Shown: positions 51,366 through 59,690 of the stretch, in pieces
Layout: every line of letters starts with the position of its first letter
Position numbering within the stretch: position 1 is the stretch's first letter
Position numbers and translations under genes: made by a program
Assembly (NCBI GenBank): GCA_949825065.1
Contig: CATKWJ010000012.1
Span: 1 to 64,000 of the forward strand
Reading direction: 5' to 3'
DNA length: 64,000 bases
Source: Odontocerum albicorne
Lineage: Eukaryota > Arthropoda > Insecta > Trichoptera > Odontoceridae
Notes under the pieces: model-generated
The model's database searches: none
What the model saw: only the letters and a program-made list of their open reading frames with translations
What the model was told of the DNA's origin: nothing

Positions 51366-54300
51366 CTTAATTTGTTTCCCTTCACCTTGATAACCTGCTG
51401 ACGAGGTATAGATTCTGGTAAATATTTTACAAAGTTTCATAAATCCTTAATGTGTTTCCCTTCACCTTCATTACCTGCTGACGAGAGATGGATCCTGTTA
51501 AATATTTTATAACGTTCAATAAATCCTAAATTTGTTTCCCTTCACCTTGATAACCTGCTGACGAGGTATAGATTCTGGTAAATATTTTACAAAGTTTCAT
51601 TAACCCTTAATGTGTTTCCCTTCACCTTCATTACTTGCTGACGAGAGGTAGATCCTGTTAAATATTTTACAAAGTTTCATAAATCCTTAATGTGTTTCCC
51701 TTCACCTTAATTCCCTGCTGACGAGAGATAGATCCTGTTAAATATTTTATGACGTTCAATAAATCTTTAACGCGTTTCCCTTCACCTTCATTACCTGCTG
51801 ACGAGGGATAGATCCTGTTAAATATTTTACGAAGTTTCATAAATCCTTAATGTGTTTCCCTTCACCTTCATTACCTGCTGACGAGAGATAGATCCTGTAA
51901 AATATTTTATAACGTTCAATAAATCCTTAATTTGTTTCCCTTCACCTTGATAACCTGCTGACGAGGTATAGATTCTGGTAAATATTTTACAAAGTTTCAT
52001 AAATCCTTAATGTGTTTCCCTTCACCTTCATTACCTGCTGACGAGAGATAGATCCTGTTAAATATTTTATAACGTTCAATAAATCCTTAATTTGTTTCCC
52101 TTCACCTTGATAACCTGCTGACGAGGTATAGATTCTGGTAAATATTTTACAAAGTTTCATAAACCCTTAATGTGTTTCCCTTCACCTTCATTACCTGCTG
52201 ACGAGAGATAGATCCTGTAAAATATTTTATAACGTTCAATAAATCTTTAACGTGTTTCCCTTCACCTTCATTCCCTGCTGACGAGAGATAGATCCTGTTA
52301 AATATTTTACCAAGTTTCATAAATCCTTAATGTGTTTCCCTTCACCTTCATTACCTGCTGACGAGAGATAGATCCTGTTAAATATTTTACAAAGTTTCAT
52401 AAATCCTTAATGTGTTTCCCTTCACCTTCATTACCTGCTGACGAGAGATAGATCCTGTTAAATATTTTACAAAGTTTCATTAATACTTAATGTGTTTCCC
52501 TTCACCTTCATTACCTGCTGACGAGGTATAGATCCTGTTAAATATTTTATAACGTTCAATAAATCCTTAATTTGTTTCCCTTCACCTTGATAACCTGCTG
52601 ACGAGGTATAGATCCTGTTAAATATTTTAACAGTTTCATAAATCCTTAATGTGTTTCCCTTCACCTTCATTACCTGCTGACGAGAGATAGATCCTGTTAA
52701 ATATTTTACAAAGTTTCATAAATCCTTAATGTGTTTCCCTTCACCTTCATTACCTGCTGACGAGAGATAGATCCTGTTAAATATTTTATAACGTTCAATA
52801 AATCCTAAATTTGTTTCCCTTCAAACCTGCTGACGAGGTATAGATCCTGTTAAATATTTTACAAAGTTTCATAAATCCTTAATGTGTTTCCCTTCACCTT
52901 CATTACCTGCTGACGAGAGATAGATCCTGTTAAATATTTTATGACGTTCAATAAATCCTAAATTTGTTTCCCTTCACCTTGATAACCTGCTGACGAGGTA
53001 TAGATCCTGTTAAATATTTTACAAAGTTTCATAAATCCTTAATGTGTTTCCCTTCACCTTCATTACCTGCTGACGAGAGATAGATCCTGTTAAATATTTT
53101 ATAACGTTCAATAAATCCTAAATTTGTTTCCCTTCACCTTGATAACCTGCTGACGAGGTATAGATCCTGTTAAATATTTTAACAGTTTCATAAATCCTTA
53201 ATGTGTTTCCCTTCACCTTCATTACCTGCTGACGAGAGATAGATCCTGTTAAATATTTTATAACGTTCAATAAATCTTTAACGTGTTTCCCTTCACCTTC
53301 ATTCCCTGCTGACGAGAGATAGATCCTGTTAAATATTTTACAAAGTTTCATAAATCCTTAATGTGTTTCCCTTCACCTTCATTACCTGCTGACGAGAGAT
53401 AGATCCTGTTAAATATTTTACAAAGTTTCATAAATCCTTAATGTGTTTCCCTTCACCTTCATTACCTGCTGACGAGAGATAGATCCTGTTAAATATTTTA
53501 TAACGTTCAATAAATCCTAAATTTGTTTCCCTTCACCTTCATTACCTGCTGACGAGAGATAGATCCTGTTAAATATTTTACAAAGTTTCATTAATCCTTA
53601 ATGTGTTTCCCTTCACCTTGATAACCTGCTGACGAGGTATAGATCCTGTTAAATATTTTATAACGTTCAATAAATCCTTAATTTGTTTCCCTTCACCTTG
53701 ATAACCTGCGGACGAGGTATAGATTCTGGTAAATATTTTACAAAGTTTCATAAACCCTTAATGTGTTTCCCTTCACCTTCATTACCTGCTGACGAGGTAT
53801 AGATCCTGTGAAATATTTTACAAAGTTTCATAAATCCTTAATGTGTTTCCCTTCACCTTCATTACCTGCTGACGAGAGATGGATCCTGTTAAATATTTTA
53901 TAACGTTCAATAAATCTTTAACGTGTTTCCCTTCTCCTTCATTACCTGCTGACGAGAGATAGATCCTGTTAAATATTTTACAAAGTTTCATAAATCCTTA
54001 ATGTGTTTCCCTTCACCTTCATTACCTGCTGACGAGAGATAGATCCTGTTAAATATTTTATAACGTTCAATTAATCCTTTATTTGTTTCCCTTCACCTTG
54101 ATAACCTGCTGACGAGGTATAGATCCTGTTAAATATTTTACAAAGTTTCATAAATCCTTAATGTGTTTCCCTTCACCTTCATTACCTGCTGACGAGAGAT
54201 AGATCCTGTTAAATATTTTATAACGTTCAATAAATCCTAAATTTGTTTCCCTTCACCTTGATAACCTGCTGACGAGGTATAGATCCTGTTAAATATTTTA

Positions 54301-54659
54301 ACAGTTTCATAAATCCTTAATGTGTTTCCCTTCACCTTCATTACCTGCTGATGAGAGATAGATCCTGTTAAATATTTTATAACGTTCAATAAATCTTTAA
54401 CGTGTTTCCCTTCACCTTCATTCCCTGCTGACGAGAGATAGATCCTGTTAAATATTTTACCAAGTTTCATAAATCCTTAATGTGTTTCCCTTCACCTTCA
54501 TTACCTGCTGACGAGAGATAGATCCTGTTAAATATTTTACAAAGTTTCATAAATCCTTAATGTGTTTCCCTTCACCTTCATTACCTGCTGACGAGAGATA
54601 GATCCTGTTAAATATTTTACAAAGTTTCATTAATCCTTAATGTGTTTCCCTTCACCTTC

Positions 54660-56630
54660 ATTACCTGCTGACGAGGTATAGATCCTGTTAAATATTTTAT
54701 AACGTTCAATAAATCCTTAATTTGTTTCCCTTCACCTTGATAACCTGCTGGCGAGGTATAGATTCTGGTAAATATTTTACAAAGTTTCATAAACCCTTAA
54801 TGTGTTTCCCTTCACCTTCATTACCTGCTGACGAGAGATAGATCCTGTTAAATATTTTACAAAGTTTCATAAATCCTTAATGTGTTTCCCTTCACCTTCA
54901 TTACCTGCTGACGAGAGATAGATCCTATTAAATATTTTATAACGTTCAATAAATCCTTAATTTGTTTCCCTTCACCTTGATAACCTGCTGACGAGGTATA
55001 GATTCTGATAAATATTTTACAAAGTTTCATAAATCCTTAATGTGTTTCCCTTCACCTTCATTACCTGCTGACGAGAGATAGATCCTGTTAAATATTTTAT
55101 AACGTTCAATAAATCTTTAACGTGTTTCCCTTCACCTATATAACCTGCTGACGAGATATAGATTCTGGTAAATATTTTACAAAGTTTCATAAATCCTTAA
55201 TGTGTTTCCCTTCACCTTCATTACCTGCTGACGAGAGATAGATCCTGTTAAATATTTTATAACGTTCAATAAATCTTTACCGTGTTTCCCTTCACCTTCA
55301 TAACCTGCTGACGAGAGATAGATCCTGTTAAATATTTTACAAAGTTTCATAAATCCTTAATGTGTTTCCCTTCACCTTCATTACCTGCTGACGAGAGATA
55401 GATCCTATTAAATATTTTATAACGTTCAATAAATCCTTAATTTGTTTCCCTTCACCTTGATAACCTGCTGACGAGGTATAGATTCTGGTAAATATTTTAC
55501 AAAGTTTCATAAATCCTTAATGTGTTTCCCTTCACCTTCATTACCTGCTGACGAGAGATAGATCCTGTTAAATATTTTACAAAGTTTCATTAATCCTTAA
55601 TGTGTTTCCCTTCACCTTCATTACCTGCTGACGAGGTATAGATCCTGTTAAATATTTTATAACGTTCAATAAATCCTTAATTTGTTTCCCTTCACCTTGA
55701 TAACCTGCTGACGAGGTATAGATTCTGGTAAATATTTTACAAAGTTTCATAAACCCTTAATGTGTTTCCCTTCACCTTCATTACCTGCTGACGAGAGATA
55801 GATCCTGTTAAATATTTTACAAAGTTTCATAAATCCTTAATGTGTTTCCCTTCACCTTCATTACCTGCTGACGAGATATAGATCCTATTAAATATTTTAT
55901 AACGTTCAATAAATCCTTAATTTGTTTCCCTTCACCTTGATAACCTGCTGACGAGGTATAGATTCTGGTAAATATTTTACAAAGTTTCATAAATCCTTAA
56001 TGTGTTTCCCTTCACCTTCATTACCTGCTGACGAGAGATAGATCCTGTTAAATATTTTATAACGTTCAATAAATCTTTAACGTGTTTCCCTTCACCTTGA
56101 TAACCTGCTGACGAGATATAGATTCTGGTAAATATTTTACAAAGTTTCATAAATCCTTAATGTGTTTCCCTTCACCTTCATTACCTGCTGACGAGAGATA
56201 GATCCTGGTAAATATTTTATAACGTTCAATAAATCTTTAACGTGTTTCCCTTCACCTTCATTACCTGCTGACGAGAGATAGATCCTGTTAAATATTTTAC
56301 AAAGTTTCATAAATCCTTAATGTGTTTCCCTTCACCTTCATTACCTGCTGACGAGAGATAGATCCTATTAAATATTTTATAACGTTCAATAAATCCTTAA
56401 TTTGTTTCCCTTCACCTTGATAACCTGCTGACGAGGTATAGATTCTGGTAAATATTTTACAAAGTTTCATAAATCCTTAATGTGTTTCCCTTCACCTTCA
56501 TTACCTGCTGACGAGAGATAGATCCTGTTAAATATTTTATAACGTTCAATAAATCCTTAATTTGTTTCCCTTTACCTTGATAACCTGCTGACGAGGTATA
56601 GATTCTGGTAAATATTTTACTATGTTTCGT
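54660..56630. repeat. 480-bp higher-order repeat at right edge of array
   Basis: GATCCTATTAAATATTTT, rare elsewhere, occurs at 54921, 55401, 55881 and 56361, spaced exactly 480 bp (six monomers). GAGATATAGATTCTGG at about 55155 recurs 960 bp later. The last monomer (56621-56694) is diverged (ACTATGTTTCG, CTATTCATCTTG), and there the array stops. Confidence 0.88.
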
Positions 56631-56787
56631 AAATCCTTAACGTGTTTCTATTCATCTTGATTACTTGCTGACGAGAGATAGATTCTTTTAAATTATTTGG
56701 TTTAGAAAGGTTTTTTTTTCATTTATAATATCAAATCTATTTTTAAAAAGTGTATTTGATTTATGCCCATTTGTTTTTATAACGCAT

Positions 56788-56871
56788 GTTAAGATGACGT
56801 CACTGGTCTACATTAAGTGTCGTGTACATTTTAAGATGACGTCACCGGTCTCCATCAAGTGTCGTGTACAC
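56788..56871. repeat. 42-bp tandem duplication carrying two TGACGTCA palindromes
   Basis: Copy 1 (56788-56829) and copy 2 (56830-56871) differ at only a few positions. Each contains AAGATGACGTCAC, with the full CRE/ATF palindrome TGACGTCA at 56795-56802 and 56837-56844. Whether they bind CREB/ATF proteins is unknown. Confidence 0.85.
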
Positions 56872-56940
56872 CGTTCAAAGTGATCAAGAAAATGTTTGAT
56901 TGAACAAAATAAAATAAAATTGGAAAGCGGAGGAACATTT

Positions 56941-57196
56941 AAATGTCGTTTTGGTAAAGAGGTACAATTCATCCATTATTTATTTGTCAGTTTGAAGTTT
57001 TGCAACACTTGTATTCCTGAAATACAGACCACAGGTAAATTTGAAAATTTAACTTTGAATACATAAATTATTTATTTATTCAAAGTTTACCTTTAAAATT
57101 AACCATAGGTCTGTATTTCAGGAATACAAGTGTTGCAAAACTTCAAACTGACAAATAAGTAATTGATGACTTGTAATTCTTTACCAAAACGCCATT
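56941..57196. mobile_element. Foldback (MITE-like) element
   Basis: A long inverted repeat. The left arm has TTTTGGTAAAGA, TTATTTGTCAGTTTGAAGTT and TTGCAACACTTGTATTCCTG up to about 57030. The right arm has the reverse complement, from GGTCTGTATTTCAGGAATAC (57108) to CTTTACCAAAACG (about 57192). The inner part of each arm, about 50 bp, is essentially perfect and the outer part is diverged. The middle is also partly palindromic (GGTAAATTTGAAAA and TCAAAGTTTACC). There is no coding capacity. It fits a non-autonomous DNA transposon; target-site duplications were not identified. Confidence 0.7.
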
Positions 57197-58102
57197 GATT
57201 TGTCGCTGCTGTGTGCTATCTCTGGTCACTCTAGCGTTGTTCCGTGACTCTAGTGACAGCACCTGTCACTATGAAGGGCCTCGTATCCCTTGCTGAGAGG
57301 GATTTGCCTCTGTATTAGTATATTTCAATAGCCCTTATGTTCTATTATAAGTGATAAAATCTCTTGTCTTTTAAGGATAATCATTGTGTTGAAATTCTTT
57401 TGAAGGATTTAATTTCATATATTTTTGCGGCGCCGATATAAGTAACCTTAGAAAACTCGATGTGGGAGACTGAAGACACGAGTAGTGCCTACAGTGCGTG
57501 ATCGGAAAGCCTAGCCTAGCGGACATGACACGGGGGCTCGAGCTCTACAGGAGCGGTATGAGTCGGTCCTTGGGAAATAAGTAAGAAACAACATCATTTT
57601 TAACTCCATTAGGTGAGTCCAGGGCATCGAGCACCACTAGAGTTGAACTGTCCTCTGCTGGAAGGCAATAAATTATGACGCATTGAACCGCATATTTTTC
57701 ACCAAGATCGATTCGACACATGTTTTCTACTTAGGAGTTACGATATGATGACCCTTTCAAAATATTCCCGTCTGCATTTTTTTTCTTCATTATATCATGT
57801 TTCCGGTTGGTTGGTTGATCCATACGTAACATTTATGGTCAGTATTTCACTCCAAACGCGCCTTTCTTCAGAAAGTTTTAAATTTTATATGAAAACATTA
57901 AGATGTGTCTCCTCCCGTAACTAAAGTCAAACCACCCCATTGAATAGGACCAGCAACACAAAAGGTCTTGAGATAATCTTTGACTCATTGTCTATGGCTT
58001 GATACCCCAATACACCACTGAATGATATTGCCATATATCATTAAGTTCGTCAGTTTGAAATAACAAAAATGTGATGTGATGCGTTTGAGTATTTGATTAC
58101 AG

Positions 58103-58348
58103 AAACACCAATTTCATCATATGTGGGTTTCAAATATTTGGGTGCGTACCGAACTCTGTACAAACTGCACTCGGATGACCTGGACTGGCAGGGCGCCAGC
58201 CTTATGTGCGCCAAGGAGCGCGGGCGGCTGTGGGCACCCACGCTGGAGGGGGAGGCCATGGAAGTGGTTCGCCTGCTCAATATCATGAAGATAATCCCCT
58301 GGGTGGGACTCAAGAACGTCGCCGAGGAAGGGCTCTGGACCACCGAAG
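58103..58348 (+). CDS. Lectin gene exon 4: first half of lectin domain 2
   Basis: This 246-bp exon is phase 1 at both ends and encodes residues 151-233. A short linker (TPISSYVGFKYL) leads into RTLYKLHSDDLDWQGASLMC, whose YKLH..WxxAxxxC pattern is characteristic of immulectin domains. C186 is the first conserved Cys. GRLWAP (191-196) is shared exactly with domain 1 (58-63), showing that the two domains are related by duplication. The WVGL core is at residues 217-220 and GLW at 227-229. The acceptor is GATTACAG|AAAC and the donor GAAG|GTAAGC. It is GC-rich in contrast to the surrounding DNA. The opposite-strand frames here are shadows. Confidence 0.85.
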
Positions 58349-58808
58349 GTAAGCCCTCTCAATCTCTAAGGCTATTTGTCTCGTTCCTGTATTAGTGTAG
58401 GTACACTCTCCTCTCGATTGATCCGTACACTACCGAGCTCCTCTTGAGGTCGATAATCATCGTATGAATATTGTGATTTCTTTTAATCAGTTCTTAACAA
58501 ATATACGAGTATTACCGTCACCATCGCCGCTGGGCCTCAAACTCATCGAGCATACCCACGTGGTTATATTGTCAAGTTTTTTTCGCGAAGGGTTTTATCT
58601 GCATATTTTTTATTTTTCAGTTACTTCGCGGACTGTAAATAGATGTTCAATAGTTGGATTCTGACTTCAGATCTACAGACCGCATACGCAATGAGTGGAT
58701 ATGTGCCGAAAGTTGACGATGTTACAGAGGTCGCAAAAAAAATTTTGGGTGCCAATGTGAATCACACCAGTTTATACACAATTTGTATTGAAATTATGGT
58801 GTTTGCAG
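58349..58808 (+). other. Intron 4 of lectin gene
   Basis: This 460-bp phase-1 intron splits domain 2 at the same place as intron 2 splits domain 1, just after the GxW motif. A frame open from 58643 runs into exon 5 in phase, but the acceptor GTTTGCAG at 58801-58808 and the matching position in domain 1 support the intron. I see no separate gene. Confidence 0.65.
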
Positions 58809-58958
58809 AAGGAAAACCGGCGCTCTACCTAACCTGGAAGGAGGGTAAGCCTAGCGACAACGCGGGAAAGAATTGCGCAGCCATCGATGCTAGGGGATTG
58901 CTGTCTAGCTTCCCCTGCCAGGATACAGGCTCTTTCATCTGCAAGGCGGGCCTGGCAG
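58809..58958 (+). CDS. Lectin gene exon 5: second half of lectin domain 2
   Basis: This 150-bp exon encodes residues 233-283. It reads GKPALYLTWKEGKPSDNAGK and then NCAAIDARG, with C255, C269 and C277 (FIC) completing the four-Cys fold; expected pairs are C186-C277 and C255-C269. The W..G-x-P-x-D-N segment (W242 to N250) matches the position of the calcium- and sugar-binding loop, but KPS stands where EPN or QPD is normal, and the WND motif before C269 is replaced by SSFP. Calcium-dependent sugar binding of the usual type is therefore doubtful. The donor is GGCAG|GTATGC. Without splicing, the frame would run into transposon-like sequence and stop at 59050. Confidence 0.83.
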
Positions 58959-59337
58959 GTATGCACAATTTAAAAAAAACCATCATCATCCTTGTCAACC
59001 AGGATGGACCCATTCCCTTATTAAGGTCTCCCCAAGTTGACTCCAAATAGTTCGGTTTTTTGCTCGTTGGTGCCATGTGATCAACCCGCCAATCACATTG
59101 AGGGCAATGCTTCAGTCAAATTATATATTTTTACATGGTAAATTATTTTTGATATGGACAGGATTTAATCCGTCACATGTGATATGTTAATTATCTCCAA
59201 TACAACCTCATGAATTAGGTAGATACTAAATTATTAGATTTTTTTTTTTTTCGATAATTTTTACATATCATATTGAACATATCTTTATAACAACATTCGA
59301 ACTTATTAATTATTTTTTGTAATTGTTTTGTATGCAG
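58959..59337 (+). other. Putative intron 5 with LINE-like sequence
   Basis: If exon 6 is right, this is a 379-bp phase-1 intron. On the minus strand, about 59075-58975 reads APTSKKPNYLESTWGDLNKG followed by WLTRMMM with an ATG-repeat run (CCATCATCATCC). This resembles a LINE C-terminal tail and 3' microsatellite, but weakly. The rest is AT-rich, with a T-run near 59240. Confidence 0.4.
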
Positions 59338-59402
59338 AGGTACACACAGAATGTGTTCAATCAGTGGAAATCTGTAGGAAAAAAAGCGATACTACAATTT
59401 GA
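59338..59402 (+). CDS. Tentative terminal exon 6 of lectin gene
   Basis: The acceptor TTTTGTATGCAG is strong and preceded by a T-rich tract. Using the phase-1 G from exon 5, the frame reads E-VHTECVQSVEICRKKSDTTI and then TGA at 59400-59402, giving a total of 303 residues, a normal size for the family. It adds two Cys after the lectin fold. A possible poly(A) signal, AATAAA, is at 59616-59621. Against it, the sequence has no recognised domain and sits beside LINE fragments on the other strand, so the match could be by chance. Confidence 0.36.
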
Positions 59403-59424
59403 CGCTGCGAGCATGCGTCAACAT

Positions 59425-59527
59425 GGCCATCATACCATTGGATTATTTCGGATGTCCATCGGGAGTCTGACATTCTGGCTACGTGTCCGGCCCATTGCCA
59501 CTCCATATATCTCATATGTCTGTAGTC
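59425..59527 (-). mobile_element. LINE fragment (minus strand)
   Basis: The minus-strand translation reads RYMEWQWAGHVARMSDSRW, the conserved LxWxGHVxR segment (typically KWQWAGHIAR) found downstream of the reverse-transcriptase core in many insect LINEs. It is a short 5'- and 3'-truncated remnant in the presumed 3' untranslated region of the lectin gene. It may belong with the LINE-like tail at about 58975-59075 on the same strand. Confidence 0.65.
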
Positions 59528-59690
59528 AAGTCATTTTGCTGACAATTGGCGTTGATTGAGTCACAAATCATATTGAACTGCTTTGTGCATTTCCCATGCT
59601 GTCAAAAATTTGAAAAATAAATTAAATGTCCATTCCCGCTAAAATTTGCGGGGGATATATTTTTTGAGCTCAAACTACAGTTTCAACAGC
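59528..59690. other. Spacer between lectin gene end and second satellite
   Basis: This stretch contains AATAAA (59616-59621), a candidate poly(A) signal for the lectin transcript. It is otherwise unremarkable AT-rich DNA running into the 42-bp satellite. Confidence 0.4.

Larger units (their letters stand above)
6838..56694. repeat. Giant 80-bp satellite array, roughly 620 copies
   Basis: The monomer is 80 bp: CCTTCACCTTCATTACCTGC, TGACGAGAGATAGATCCTGT, TAAATATTTTACAAAGTTTC, ATAAATCCTTAATGTGTTTC (for example 7801-7880). It repeats head to tail with no interruption by genes or transposons. Variation is mostly at linked positions: CATT..GAGA or GATA..GGTA in the first half, and ACAAAGTTTCAT or ATAACGTTCAAT in the second. 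A 79-bp form (TTTTAACAGTTTCAT) and rare insertions (GATGATAACC, GAGATAGAATAGATCC) and deletions act as markers. Monomers at the outer edges are the most diverged. Recurrent minus-strand frames of 77-80 codons arise because three monomers equal 240 bp. They are not genes. Confidence 0.97.
6748..58102 (+). other. Intron 3: about 51.4 kb, filled by an 80-bp satellite
   Basis: This intron joins the two lectin domains. Its donor GTGAGT is at the consensus and its acceptor is TTTGATTACAG. Both sides are phase 1, and joining them gives Lys (A+AA) in a short linker before domain 2. About 97% of it is the 80-bp satellite; the remainder is about 90 bp on the left and 1.4 kb on the right. The alternative reading is that the two halves belong to separate or broken genes. 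The matching phase and the family's two-domain form argue against that, but nothing in the sequence proves splicing over this distance. Confidence 0.6.
56695..58102 (+). other. Non-satellite right part of intron 3
   Basis: This 1.4 kb between the array and exon 4 holds a 42-bp duplication with CRE-like palindromes (56788-56871) and a foldback element (56941-57196), both listed separately. From 57200 to 58100 I see no gene. There is one GGTGAGTCC donor-like sequence (about 57612) and scattered AT-rich sequence. Confidence 0.55.
4229..59402 (+). other. Dual C-type lectin domain gene (immulectin-like), whole span
   Basis: This gene span joins six putative exons: 4229-4289, 5797-6039, 6601-6747, 58103-58348, 58809-58958 and, tentatively, 59338-59402. 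All introns have GT-AG ends and interrupt the frame in phase 1. The spliced frame is continuous: a signal peptide, a first lectin domain (about residues 28-145), a short linker, a second lectin domain (about residues 158-281) and a short Cys-containing tail. The length of 303 residues and the two-domain form fit the lepidopteran immulectin family, secreted haemolymph pattern-recognition lectins that bind microbial surfaces and promote haemocyte responses. Intron 3 separates the two domains and contains the 50-kb satellite. Family and layout are well supported; the last exon and the expression of the gene are not. Confidence 0.75.

Noticed and set aside
7560..56600. Recurring minus-strand open frames of 62-110 codons in the 80-bp array
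   Set aside because: They repeat every time the same three-monomer pattern occurs. They are explained by the 240-bp period, have no start context, and change frame with each 79-bp unit.
6838..56694. Hammerhead ribozyme in the satellite
   Set aside because: Every monomer has CTGACGA (one edge unit CTGATGAG), matching the CUGANGA core box, but there is no GAAA box at the right place downstream and no complementary stems, so a working ribozyme is not supported.
6838..56694. CRISPR array
   Set aside because: The 80-bp units are contiguous with no unique spacers, and the context is an insect intron.
58643..58808. Extra coding exon upstream of exon 5
   Set aside because: The frame is open and in phase, but the aligned intron position in domain 1 and the good acceptor at 58808 place the exon start at 58809. 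The extra residues would break the lectin fold.
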